Shown: one piece after another, positions 1-7,709 of the stretch
How positions within the stretch are numbered: the first letter of the stretch is position 1
Layout: every line of letters starts with the position of its first letter
Position numbers and translations under genes: made by a program
The notes under the pieces: generated by a model
The model's input: only the letters and a program-made list of their open reading frames with translations
Told to the model about the DNA's origin: nothing
The model's database searches: none
Source: Mesonia aquimarina
GTDB taxonomy: Bacteria > Bacteroidota > Bacteroidia > Flavobacteriales > Flavobacteriaceae
Direction: 5' to 3'
DNA: 46,835 nt
Assembly: GCF_003667275.1 (NCBI RefSeq)
Contig: NZ_RCNV01000015.1
Span: forward strand, 1 to 46,835

Positions 1-2455
1 CTGCTATTTCTTTTATAGGCACCTGAGTTCCGTCTGGAAGATCGATATACATACCACGCAAATCATCAATATTCTTTCTATGATCTTCATCAAATCTTAC
101 TACCAGATCAAATCGTTTTTCACCTTCAAAGATGACCCCAGCAGTTCCTCCAGCAAAAGCAGTACTTATATAATCATTGACTTTCTGAATATCCAGACCA
201 TATTGGGCAATTTTATCACGGTTAAATTTAACGGTCATTTGCGGAAGGCCTGATGTTCGCTCCGCGTTTACATCACCAGCTCCAGGTACAGTTTGGATAA
301 TATTGGCCATTTCCTGCACTTTTTCCGATAACACCTCCAGGTCCTCTCCATATAGTTTAACCGCAATATCTTCTCTAACCCCTTCTAATAATTCGTTGAA
401 CCTTAATTCTACAGGTTGCGTAAACACAAGGTTTACCCCAGTAAGTTCTTTATTGAGTTTTTCCTTGATCTGCGCTATAAGTCCTTCTTTAGTTTCAGCA
501 GTTGTCCATTTATCCTTATCTTTTTCAAGAATCAGGTACATATCTGCTATATCCATCGGCATGGGATCTGTTGGGATGTCGGCCACTCCAATTCTTGCTG
601 TTGCCGTTTTAATTTCAGGAAAATTTTCTAAAAGGATATTCTCTATTTTTTTTGAAACATCAATAGACTCTGTTAATGAACTTCCTGGTCTTATTAAAGC
701 CTGCATCGCGATATCCCCTTCATCTAATTGAGGCACAAATTCTCCTCCCATTCTCGAAAAAAGAAAACCGGCTAACACAAGCAGTACCACTGCAGATCCT
801 ATAACAATTAATTTCAGTTTTAAGGCTCCTTTTAATAAGGGCATATATACTCTTTGTATTCCGCCAATTATCTTATCACTGATTTTTTCCAGCCAACGTT
901 CAAATTTTCCAAACCAGTTCTTTTTATTCTGAATTGGTTTCATGAATAAGGCCGACATCATAGGTACGTAGGTAAGACACAAGAAGATAGCACCTATCAT
1001 GGCAAAACCGAAAGTGTAAGCCATCGGCTTAAACATTTTGCCTTCTACCCCGGTAAGAAAAAGAATGGGTGTAAATACGATAAGAATGATAATTTGTCCA
1101 AAAAATGCAGAGCCCATCATCGTACTTCCAGCATCATAGGCTACCTCATCCATTTTCGCCTGGTTGAATTTTATTTTACCAGATCTAATCCGTTTTTGTA
1201 TTTCATATACAGTACCCTCAATGATGATCACTGCACCGTCTATAATAATTCCGAAGTCGATTGCTCCCAAACTCATTAGATTTGCCCAGACATTGAATTG
1301 CTTCATCAATATAAAAGCAAAAAGAAGTGATAATGGAATGGTAGTAGCAGTTATAAGACCGCCTCTCAGACTACCTAATAATATTACTAAGGCAAAAATC
1401 ACTATTAAGGCACCTTCCAGTAAATTTGTTTTTACAGTGTCGGTTGTTCGTGCTATTAACTCACTTCGATCAATTATTGGTGCTATAGTCAAACCTTCAG
1501 GTAGAGACTTCTCGACTTCAGCCATACGATCTTTCACATCCTGAATGACCGCGTTAGGATTAGCTCCTTTCAGCATCATGATAATTCCTCCAACGGCTTC
1601 TTCCCCATCCTGAGTAAAAGCTCCGTATCGTACCTGATTTCCAAATTGAACATTTTCTGCAACATCACCAATCGTTATCGGGATTGCATTTTCTGTGGTA
1701 ATAGCGATTTTCTTTATGTCCTCCAGAGAACGGATTAAGCCCTCACCTCTAATAAAATTTGACATTTTATTTTTCTCGATATAAGCTCCACCGGTATTCA
1801 CATTGTTTCGGGCCAGCGCCTCATAAACCTCAGAGATACTTATACCCATACTGTTTAATTTATCCGGGTTGACTGCTACCTCATATTGTTTTATGGAACC
1901 TCCAAAAGAGTTTACTTCCACCACACCTTCCAATAAGGTAAGTTGTCGCTTGACTATCCAGTCCTGAATAGTTCGTAGTTCCATGGGGGAATATTCGGTT
2001 TCATATCCCTCCTTTGGCTTTATGGTATATTCATAAATTTGACCCAATCCGGTTGAAATAGGTCCCATAGCAGGACTTCCAAATTTATCGGGAATGGTCT
2101 CCCCCAATTCATTTAGTTTTTCCTGTACAAGTTGACGAGGGAGATAAGTTCCCATATCATCTTTAAAAACAATAGTAACTACCGAAAGGCCAAAGCGTGA
2201 GATAGAGCGAATTTCTGTAACCCCGGGTAAATTACCCATCGAAAGTTCTACGGGATAGGTTACAAATTGCTCAATATCTTCTGTGGCGAGATTAGGTGAC
2301 TGGGTGATCACCTGAACCTGATTATTAGTAATATCTGGTACCGATCCCAGGTTAACGGTGGACATGGACCAAATACCCGTCCCTATTAGTGCTAAGGTAA
2401 GTAGTCCAATAATAAATTTATTATTAATGGAAAATGCGATTATCTTATTAATCAT
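1..2455 (-). CDS. CzcA/CusA-family heavy-metal efflux RND transporter, 3' end outside window
   Basis: Inner-membrane proton-driven pump of the HME-RND family that exports divalent or monovalent metal ions through a tripartite envelope complex. The reading frame is open from an ATG at 2455 to the left edge (818 codons), so the C-terminal part is missing. Residues 400-413 read DFGIIIDGAVIIIE, giving D400, D406 and E413 in the same arrangement as the essential transmembrane D402/D408/E415 of Cupriavidus CzcA. A further family motif, NVNTGGAYIEKNK, lies near residue 220. The N-terminus starts with a hydrophobic segment (MINKIIAFS) as expected for TM1. DUF6660 lies just upstream on the same strand and is probably co-transcribed. 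Which metal is moved cannot be decided from this fragment. Confidence 0.93.
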   Translation of the reverse strand, partial: MINKIIAFSINNKFIIGLLTLALIGTGIWSMSTVNLGSVPDITNNQVQVITQSPNLATEDIEQFVTYPVELSMGNLPGVTEIRSISRFGLSVVTIVFKDDMGTYLPRQLVQEKLNELGETIPDKFGSPAMGPISTGLGQIYEYTIKPKEGYETEYSPMELRTIQDWIVKRQLTLLEGVVEVNSFGGSIKQYEVAVNPDKLNSMGISISEVYEALARNNVNTGGAYIEKNKMSNFIRGEGLIRSLEDIKKIAITTENAIPITIGDVAENVQFGNQVRYGAFTQDGEEAVGGIIMMLKGANPNAVIQDVKDRMAEVEKSLPEGLTIAPIIDRSELIARTTDTVKTNLLEGALIVIFALVILLGSLRGGLITATTIPLSLLFAFILMKQFNVWANLMSLGAIDFGIIIDGAVIIIEGTVYEIQKRIRSGKIKFNQAKMDEVAYDAGSTMMGSAFFGQIIILIVFTPILFLTGVEGKMFKPMAYTFGFAMIGAIFLCLTYVPMMSALFMKPIQNKKNWFGKFERWLEKISDKIIGGIQRVYMPLLKGALKLKLIVIGSAVVLLVLAGFLFSRMGGEFVPQLDEGDIAMQALIRPGSSLTESIDVSKKIENILLENFPEIKTATARIGVADIPTDPMPMDIADMYLILEKDKDKWTTAETKEGLIAQIKEKLNKELTGVNLVFTQPVELRFNELLEGVREDIAVKLYGEDLEVLSEKVQEMANIIQTVPGAGDVNAERTSGLPQMTVKFNRDKIAQYGLDIQKVNDYISTAFAGGTAGVIFEGEKRFDLVVRFDEDHRKNIDDLRGMYIDLPDGTQVPIKEIA

Positions 2456-2592
2456 ATAAATAAAGATTTAATTCAGTTAAAATTCTTGATAATAATTTTG
2501 TGCCTAACAAAATCTACCAATAGGACCAAGGATCTAGTATGAGAACTAGGATTTGGTCAAAAAAGGACATAGCTATCCTTCTAAAAACTGAA

Positions 2593-2913
2593 TTAAACTT
2601 TAGGGGGATCTAAAAAGGAAAGAATAGGTTCTTCCACTGAGCTGTCAAAATGGACAAAGGCTTTTGATGGAATTTCAATAATCAAAGCCTTGAAATTTGA
2701 AGAACCGAAATCTACTGTATGCACATGGCAGCAATGACAACTACAAAAAGGAGGGCATAAATCTGCTACTTTATCATGTGAATGGTCGATATCTAAATCC
2801 TGGGTAGCAACCATTGTTACTTCTGAATCAGAAATCACTTGTGAAGTATCACTATCATTACAGGCTAATAAGTTAAGCCCGAATATATATAGAGATAATA
2901 TGATAGCGATCAT
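2593..2913 (-). CDS. DUF6660 family small Cys/His-rich exported protein
   Basis: A 106-aa protein starting at the ATG at 2913 (MIAIILSLYIFG); an upstream in-frame ATG at 2943 is rejected because a TATCTTTG promoter element lies between the two. It has an N-terminal signal or lipoprotein-like segment (LNLLACND), a His/Asp-rich middle (DIDHSHD) and a cluster LCPPFCSCHCCHVH near residue 55, followed by an ordered C-terminus ending DPPKV. This pattern is the DUF6660 family, which I know as a neighbour of CusA/CzcA pumps in Bacteroidetes. A periplasmic metal-binding or sensing role is inferred from the Cys/His content and the position 137 bp ahead of the pump gene. Confidence 0.8.
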   Translation of the reverse strand: MIAIILSLYIFGLNLLACNDSDTSQVISDSEVTMVATQDLDIDHSHDKVADLCPPFCSCHCCHVHTVDFGSSNFKALIIEIPSKAFVHFDSSVEEPILSFLDPPKV

Positions 2914-2923
2914 TTTCACACTA

Positions 2924-2931
2924 CAAAGATA
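2924..2931 (-). promoter_or_regulatory. -7 promoter element TATCTTTG of the DUF6660-pump unit
   Basis: On the minus strand the sequence reads TATCTTTG, a perfect match to the Bacteroidetes TAnnTTTG element, ending 10 nt before the ATG at 2913. No clean -33 TTG at the usual spacing is seen. It fixes the downstream ATG as the likely start of the DUF6660 gene. Confidence 0.6.
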
Positions 2932-2943
2932 AAAAAAAATCAA

Positions 2944-2958
2944 TGCACAGATTGTGCA
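2944..2958. promoter_or_regulatory. Candidate metalloregulator operator palindrome
   Basis: TGCACA-GAT-TGTGCA is a perfect 6-3-6 inverted repeat directly upstream of the TATCTTTG element of the metal-efflux unit. Position and symmetry suit a metal-responsive repressor or activator. No regulator gene lies beside it in the window, so the factor is unknown. Confidence 0.4.
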
Positions 2959-3093
2959 ATGATATAATGAGTACGTTTTTAAAGTATATTCAATTATTTC
3001 AAATCTTGAAATAATCGCGAAAATCTATACCACAATGAACAGCCAAAATACAATAATTATGTTCCCGATCATCCAATTGTTATTTTTGTTCCA

Positions 3094-3363
3094 TTAGTAG
3101 TTCTTTGCTTTTATCAAACACTCCGCTTTTACATCTTCAGGAACAAGCCTTCCGATGAAATAAATCCCAACCGGTATTAAGATTAGGCTGTCAAGATATC
3201 CAATTATCGGGATGAAGTCAGGAATAATGTCAATTGGACTTAACGCATAACCGATAATTATAAAAATCGAAAGTTCGGCTTACCAGGGAGTTCGCTTTTC
3301 TTTCGAAGTCAAATGGAGCATCACTATTCGCTGCTTTAGGTTCTTCCCCAGGTTTTTAGATTT
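3094..3363 (-). pseudogene. Decayed DUF1232 (YkvA-family) small membrane protein
   Basis: In one frame the minus strand reads LGKNLKQRIVMLHLTSKEKR, TPW, stop, AELSIFIIIGYALSPIDIIP, then DFIPIIGYLDSLILIPVGIY and ends KAKNY-stop. The SPID-IIPDFIP-GYLD signature is the DUF1232/YkvA family. The TAA at 3280-3282 replaces what is normally a Tyr codon (TPWYA), and the expected N-terminal ATG has been lost (TGA sits there). Both lesions indicate a pseudogene of a roughly 90-aa two-helix membrane protein. Confidence 0.8.
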
Positions 3364-3469
3364 TCAATAATACATTAGGCCTGTTCAAAATACTTAAGAA
3401 TTGTTGCACAAAGGGGGAGCCAAATAGAATTTGATTCTATTTATTGTCTTTTAGTTTAAGATAATCATA

Positions 3470-3477
3470 TATCTTTG
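3470..3477 (+). promoter_or_regulatory. -7 promoter element TATCTTTG for a small RNA
   Basis: Perfect TAnnTTTG match. A TTG at 3444-3446 lies 23 nt upstream, longer than the usual ~19 nt. No open reading frame follows; instead a structured ~160-nt region and a terminator do. Confidence 0.5.
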
Positions 3478-3481
3478 CATT

Positions 3482-3637
3482 TACGAATAAAATCGGTGCA
3501 AAGGTTACCTATCCGGTTACCTGATTTTATTGAAACAGTGTAAGTGTCTGGTTATTAAAATATTGTCTAGTGGTAATTTAGTTCTGCCACCCCGACAACA
3601 ATAAAGCCAGTAATCATTTAGATTATTGGCTTTTTTT
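3482..3637 (+). ncRNA. Probable structured small RNA
   Basis: The segment between the TATCTTTG element and an intrinsic terminator has no open frame but clear structure. AATAAAATC (3486-3494) pairs perfectly with GATTTTATT (3523-3531), enclosing GGTTACC-TATCC-GGTTACC, which can also pair with one mismatch. Further on, GTGG and CCAC at about 3573-3592 may form a second stem. Length and layout would fit a housekeeping RNA such as a Flavobacterial 6S-like RNA, but I cannot verify the family from sequence alone. Confidence 0.5.
3603..3637 (+). terminator. Intrinsic terminator of the small RNA
   Basis: AAAGCCAGTAATC (3603-3615), loop ATTTA, GATTATTGGCTTT (3621-3633): a 13-bp stem with one G-U pair followed by a T7 tract. 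It ends the small RNA and faces the phosphatase-like gene that runs towards it. Confidence 0.85.
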
Positions 3638-3701
3638 ATTGCTGAATGTTAAAAGCGACAGGCTTTCATAAGTGATAGAGATAAAAAAGACTAAAGCACC
3701 C

Positions 3702-4031
3702 TTATAAAGTTACCTTTTCTTTTAAAACTTCTATAAGTGCTTTAGCACCATAGGGATAAACATCACGAATATGAAGTACGGTTATTTTGTGAGCATAGCT
3801 TGTTCCGAAAGTTTTGAGGAGGGCTTGTCGGTGTTTATTTTCCATCACAAATACTCGATCTGCTAAGGCTAATTGGGTTTCTTGGATATAAGTGGTTCCT
3901 AACTGCCGACAAATCTTTGGATTGGTGCCTGCTGAATCAAAACAAAAATCCGGATAGCACTGACTAAAAAAATCTTCAGCGGTTCTGGAACGATCTTTAT
4001 TCGCTGAACAAACAAAAAGGATATGCTTCAT
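3702..4031 (-). CDS. Low-molecular-weight tyrosine-phosphatase-like protein (COG4551 type)
   Basis: A 109-aa cytosolic protein. The N-terminus MKHILFVCSANKDRSRTAED contains the phosphatase P-loop C8-x5-R14-S15, in the variant form (SANKDRS) of the short predicted protein-tyrosine-phosphatases rather than the CxGNxCRSP of classical LMW-PTPs. A candidate general-acid Asp lies in IRDVYPYG near residue 89. Length matches the short family. It is a single gene converging on the small RNA; about 320 bp of repeat-containing noncoding DNA lies 5' of it. The substrate is unknown. Confidence 0.8.
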   Translation of the reverse strand: MKHILFVCSANKDRSRTAEDFFSQCYPDFCFDSAGTNPKICRQLGTTYIQETQLALADRVFVMENKHRQALLKTFGTSYAHKITVLHIRDVYPYGAKALIEVLKEKVTL

Positions 4032-4104
4032 TCGTTAATCTTGAGCAAATTAATAATTCATGAAATATACATCAATCTGTATGTATTTAGAAAAAATTCA
4101 TCAC

Positions 4105-4160
4105 TTCGAGTTGCTTCCTTGATTTTAATCCTTTTTTTGGATAGGCCGGTTCCCTCCTAA
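4105..4160. repeat. Terminal fragment of the ~240 bp Flavobacterial intergenic repeat
   Basis: Shares TTGCTTCCTTGATTTTAATC, GGATAGGCCGGTT and a following CCTCCTAA with the 3' ends of the full copies at 14450-14706 and 16386-16628. Only the last ~50 bp are present. Confidence 0.6.
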
Positions 4161-4172
4161 CCCTTACATAAC

Positions 4173-4353
4173 TCAAAAATATAGTTTAGCTATAACAGAT
4201 AAAATGATAGAAGAACTGAACTTTTACACTTACCAGTAGCCACTAATTTCGCTAAAACAAACAGCCATATAAATTTCACTTTCTTACATTATTCCGTAAT
4301 AACTTGTGGTAAATCTATATATTTGTTAGTCTATAACGAGTTGACAAACATTT
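4173..4353 (+). repeat. Cassette module 1 with promoter (-7 TATATTTG at 4318-4325)
   Basis: Homologous over its whole length to 7512-7688: both contain ACAGATAAAATGAT, a degenerate middle, then CCGTAA/CCGTTA, GGTAAATCTATATATTTG and TTAG. TATATTTG is a perfect -7 element, and the conserved CCGT block sits about 19-22 nt upstream at the -33 position. The last 16 nt (4338-4353, GAGTTGACAAACATTT) pair 13/16 with 4943-4958 directly after the next gene. Noncoding; it accounts for the gap before the RDD gene. Confidence 0.75.
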
Positions 4354-4358
4354 AAGAA

Positions 4359-4940
4359 ATGACCGACAACAATCAAAATTCTAACGAAATTTCAGCAGTT
4401 GGAGTATTAAAAAAAACAGTTGATGGAAACTATAGACTTCGGAGAATTGCGAGTATGTTATTAGACCATTTTATTATGTGCATATTAATTGTTCCACCTG
4501 CCATAATAATGACTATAATATCTGAAAAACTCGGACAAAGAATGAATGACGGAATGGGATTCTTCGTTTTTTTCCTATTTGTTTTTGTCTATTTAAACAA
4601 AGACCTTTTTAAAGGCAAAAGTCCAGCGAAACGGATTTTGGGCTTTCAAGTTATTAATTGTAAAACGGAAAAGCCAGCTACTGAATTACAATGTTTCGTG
4701 AGAAATTTGACTATTTGTGTTGCTTGGCCTTTAGAAGTTGTTATCGGATTTATAAATCCCGAAAGGCGAATTGGAGATTTTATTGCAAATACTAAAGTCG
4801 TCGAATCGGAAAAAGAAAAATTAAAGTCAATATGGACTGATTTAAAAAGTACAACGCTGAAAATAAACTTTATCGGAATTTTAATAATCGGCGGAATTTA
4901 CTTTTATGGTTTAAGTCTGATATTGCCGAATATGAACTAA
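4359..4940 (+). CDS. RDD-family membrane protein
   Basis: A 193-aa integral membrane protein. NYRLRRIASMLLDHFIMCI (residues ~24-42) is the N-terminal RDD signature with TM1; TM2 follows (FFVFFLFVFVYLN), then KGKSPAKRILGFQVIN, the conserved GxSxxKRxxG loop, and a third hydrophobic stretch near 130-145. A fourth segment at 172-190 ends the protein. RDD proteins have no single agreed function; some are linked to ion or osmolyte transport. It is a single-gene cassette with its own upstream promoter module and matched arms on both sides. Confidence 0.85.
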   Translation: MTDNNQNSNEISAVGVLKKTVDGNYRLRRIASMLLDHFIMCILIVPPAIIMTIISEKLGQRMNDGMGFFVFFLFVFVYLNKDLFKGKSPAKRILGFQVINCKTEKPATELQCFVRNLTICVAWPLEVVIGFINPERRIGDFIANTKVVESEKEKLKSIWTDLKSTTLKINFIGILIIGGIYFYGLSLILPNMN

Positions 4941-4942
4941 AA

Positions 4943-5069
4943 AAACGTTTGCCAACACCGTGTAAGCGCAATAACGGCTGAATTTCCTAATCGGAAATTC
5001 AGCTCGTTTTGCTATCTTGGTTGCGTCAGCGAAAAGTATTCGCGCACTTTCCTGTTAATGACGCTTACA
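4943..5069. repeat. Folded intercassette element after the RDD gene
   Basis: Begins with the arm AAACGTTTGCCAACAC that pairs with 4338-4353 in front of the same gene. TGTAAGCG (4961-4968) is complementary to CGCTTACA (5062-5069), enclosing a perfect 11-bp hairpin GCTGAATTTCC (4977-4987) / GGAAATTCAGC (4993-5003). The whole element can fold as one long imperfect cruciform, as integron attC sites do, although the end cores differ from the integron consensus. Confidence 0.6.
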
Positions 5070-5089
5070 AAAATAGGTTATAAAATATT

Positions 5090-5818
5090 TTGAAAAAAAT
5101 ACTTATCATATTAATATTATTAAATCTTTCTTCTTGTAGTTCAGAATATGAAAAGCGAGAAAACAAAGTTTATTATAGATTTTGGAGTTTTGGGCAAGGA
5201 GGCTGGAATGAGAAAGTTGTAGAAAATGCCGACTTAAAATCGTTCTGTCAAATTAATTCAGAAGATAACCTTTATGGAAAAGATAAATCTAATGTTTATT
5301 ATGAAAACGTGATTATTCCAGGAGCTGACCCAAATACATTTAAGCATTTAAAAAGAGGTTATGCCGTTGACATAAACCGCGCTTATTACTATAATGACTC
5401 TATTGCTAATTCTAGTCCTAAAGAATTCGAAATTATTGATGGGTATTTTTCTAAAGATTGGAAAAACGTATTTTACACAGATAAATCTTTAGATGTGTGT
5501 TCTGTAAATGACTTTACCTTTGTATATAAAGACGAGAAAAGTTTTTTAGAACGTTGGAGTACTGACGGATGTTATTATTATTTTAATAATTATAAAGTGC
5601 CTTCAGAAGATTACAAAAACATAGTACTGTTTAAAGGAAGTAATGGGATTTCAAAGGACACTGAATTTGTCTATTATAAAGATCAAAAATATATTTTACC
5701 TAATGAGCGAATGGTATTGATAAAAGAAAAAGGAATTATGGTCAAAGATACTATTGATATTAAAACATTTACAGTTGAAAACTATATTTGTAAGGACAAA
5801 TTTGGTCGAATAAATTGA
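5090..5818 (+). CDS. DKNYY-domain lipoprotein
   Basis: 242 aa, starting with TTG at 5090; no ATG is available and the signal sequence (KKILIILILLNLSSCSS) begins immediately. The lipobox LSSC predicts export and lipid anchoring. The body has repeated D-x-x-x-(V/A)-Y-Y units: KDKSNVYYEN, DINRAYYYND, KDWKNVFYTD and KDTEFVYYKD, the signature of DKNYY proteins, which are surface-associated with unknown function. It lies after the folded element at 4943-5069 and ends in TGA, so TGA is a true stop in this genome. Confidence 0.8.
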   Translation: MKKILIILILLNLSSCSSEYEKRENKVYYRFWSFGQGGWNEKVVENADLKSFCQINSEDNLYGKDKSNVYYENVIIPGADPNTFKHLKRGYAVDINRAYYYNDSIANSSPKEFEIIDGYFSKDWKNVFYTDKSLDVCSVNDFTFVYKDEKSFLERWSTDGCYYYFNNYKVPSEDYKNIVLFKGSNGISKDTEFVYYKDQKYILPNERMVLIKEKGIMVKDTIDIKTFTVENYICKDKFGRIN

Positions 5819-5862
5819 ACTTAAAATAACTAGACACAACACCATAATAAAATAAGCGAACA

Positions 5863-6708
5863 TTGAGAATTCAAATTATCATATTGATTTTAATCGCAAA
5901 TTTTGCTTTCGGACAAGAAAAAGTTGGGATTGATCTAGATATTGTACAATATGAAATTAAAGATGAATTCAATCGATTTGACAATATAGCTAACGAACTT
6001 AAAAACTATAAAAGTTTAGATATAGATTTAATTGACAAATTAAATATTAAGATTCTAAATAAATATAGTACAGGATTTACTGGATATACAATATCAATAA
6101 TAATCGACAAAAAATTAAATATAGTAAAAGCAAACTACGAATATTGGACAGACGTTGCGGAAATTGGAATAGAATACAAAGTTGATAGTATCGATTTGAA
6201 ATTGAATCAAAATCCATTTGAAAAAATAAACGGTTTACGTGGACGATATACAATGCAAGTTGAAAAGTTTAGTTCAGATGGAGAATTATTAGAGAAAATA
6301 ACATTTAAAGGTAAATTCAAATATTTCAAAGGAATTGATAAATCATCATCTGATTATTTATGGACATTAGAACAAAACAAAGTATTTTACGGAATAACAA
6401 ATGAAAACGGAGTTTACTTGTATCCAGATAAAATGCCTTCATTAAAATCTGACCATAAAATTCTGACCGAAAAAATAAAAAAAAATCAAGGCTACAAACC
6501 TGAAAAAATAAGAGCTTTCGTTATAATCAATGAAAAAGGGAAAATCGAAAAAGAACAATTTAGGTTTTTTGGAGAATTCGGAAAATTGAATAACGAAACA
6601 CAAAATCAAGTCAAGAAAATTCTGATTGAGTTAACCGAGTGGTATCCGGCGTGTGTAAATGAAAAAGAAGTTAAATCACAAATTCCGATAGTAATTGGAA
6701 TTAAATAA
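5863..6708 (+). CDS. Secreted hypothetical protein
   Basis: 281 aa, with a TTG start at 5863 chosen because the signal peptide (RIQIIILILIANFAFGQ) begins there; cleavage is likely after FAFG. The mature part is rich in Lys, Ile and Asn, with no motif I recognise, no further membrane segment, and a C-terminal section (IRAFVIINEKGKIEKEQF...WYPACVNEKEV) resembling a TonB C-terminal or energy-transducer-like alpha/beta fold. That resemblance is weak. Only 44 bp separate it from the DKNYY gene, so the two could share a transcript. Confidence 0.7.
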   Translation: MRIQIIILILIANFAFGQEKVGIDLDIVQYEIKDEFNRFDNIANELKNYKSLDIDLIDKLNIKILNKYSTGFTGYTISIIIDKKLNIVKANYEYWTDVAEIGIEYKVDSIDLKLNQNPFEKINGLRGRYTMQVEKFSSDGELLEKITFKGKFKYFKGIDKSSSDYLWTLEQNKVFYGITNENGVYLYPDKMPSLKSDHKILTEKIKKNQGYKPEKIRAFVIINEKGKIEKEQFRFFGEFGKLNNETQNQVKKILIELTEWYPACVNEKEVKSQIPIVIGIK

Positions 6709-6806
6709 ATAGACTTTACAACAACTTTATAATTAATTTCTCGGATATTGATAATTTAAGTGTTTAGAACATGTAATCAAGTCAACTCAAAAACTTTTGG
6801 CAACAT

Positions 6807-7382
6807 ATGACAAAACGCATTTTTATATTAATATTATCGATTTCAGTTAATCTTTCGGCACAAAAAAACACCAAATCTTTATTTGGAAACTTTGTTGAAT
6901 GTTATTATTCCGAAAAAGAAACTGAACCTATTCTAATTTATGAAAATCTGAATGGAAAAGTAATAGCGGAATTGGAAACTTTAAAAGAATCAAATTGTTG
7001 GTATAAATTCTCGATTTTGGAATCAAAAAATGGTTGGCTCAAAATCGAAAATATTACAATTTTACCGAGTTGTAGAGAAAATACATTAAATAAAAACTTT
7101 GAATTATATAAAGGAAAATGGATTTTAGCTAATAAAATGAAAATCAATATTTCGGATTTGGATGTTGAATCAAAAAACGGAGTTAAGTTCTTTAAAAAAC
7201 CTGATTTAAATTCTGAGTTAGCATATCAATCTGGTAAATTTTTAGAAACTGAATTAATCGAAACAAACGGTCTTTGGGCTAAAGTGTCTTTTATAATTAA
7301 TGGAAATAAAATAGTTGGATGGCTTCAGCGTAAAGACCAATGTGCATATCCTTGGACTTCTTGTCCATATCGAACTGAATAA
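6807..7382 (+). CDS. Secreted protein with SH3-like domains
   Basis: 191 aa. ATG at 6807 opens a signal peptide (TKRIFILILSISVNLSAQ). Two segments look like bacterial SH3 (SH3b) units: PILIYENLNGKVIAELETLKESNCWYKF...NGWLKIE (about 45-90) and GVKFFKKPDLNSELAYQSGKFLETELIETNGLWAKVSFI...GWLQ (about 128-175), each with the Y/F-x-x-P...W-x-K-V...GWL pattern. The C-terminus QCAYPWTSCPYRTE has two Cys that could form a disulfide in the periplasm. Function is unknown; SH3b domains often bind cell-wall peptides. Confidence 0.65.
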   Translation: MTKRIFILILSISVNLSAQKNTKSLFGNFVECYYSEKETEPILIYENLNGKVIAELETLKESNCWYKFSILESKNGWLKIENITILPSCRENTLNKNFELYKGKWILANKMKINISDLDVESKNGVKFFKKPDLNSELAYQSGKFLETELIETNGLWAKVSFIINGNKIVGWLQRKDQCAYPWTSCPYRTE

Positions 7383-7511
7383 AATAACTTTTACCAACAC
7401 AGTACTATGCTAAAAGTGATTAAAAACTCATTATTTTTTATGAAAGTACTTCTATGAGAATCATTATAAAGTAATCCTGATTTACAATAAGTCTAAAACT
7501 TGAAATACCCC

Positions 7512-7688
7512 AAAAATACAATTTAGGTAAGACAGATAAAATGATTAACGAACTAAAATGTGAAATTTACTAATAGCTGTTTTTGTTAAAAGTAGCAGCT
7601 ATATAAATATGTACTTTCTCATTTTACCCCGTTACAATTTTTGGTAAATCTATATATTTGTTAGCATATAACCAGTTGGCGTTAATTT
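7512..7688 (+). repeat. Cassette module 2 with promoter (-7 TATATTTG at 7653-7660)
   Basis: Second copy of the module at 4173-4353. The -33 position carries GTT of CCCGTTAC, exactly 19 nt before TATATTTG. It ends with TATAACCAGTTGGCGTTAATTT (7667-7688), which pairs 16/22 with 8442-8463 just after the following gene. Upstream, 7437-7475 (ACTTCTATGAGA...CATTATAAA) matches a remnant at about 38537-38570. Confidence 0.75.
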
Positions 7689-7709
7689 AAGAAAAACGAT
7701 AAAATCAAT

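Noticed and set aside
303-1544. Open frames on the plus strand across the metal-pump region
   Set aside because: They lie antisense to the long CzcA/CusA frame, which has clear family motifs; their translations look like low-complexity shadows.
3565-3597. Resemblance of the small-RNA segment AGTTCTGCCACC to the tracrRNA terminator strand (AGATCTGCCACC)
   Set aside because: The match is short and on the opposite strand relative to tracrRNA transcription; treated as chance.
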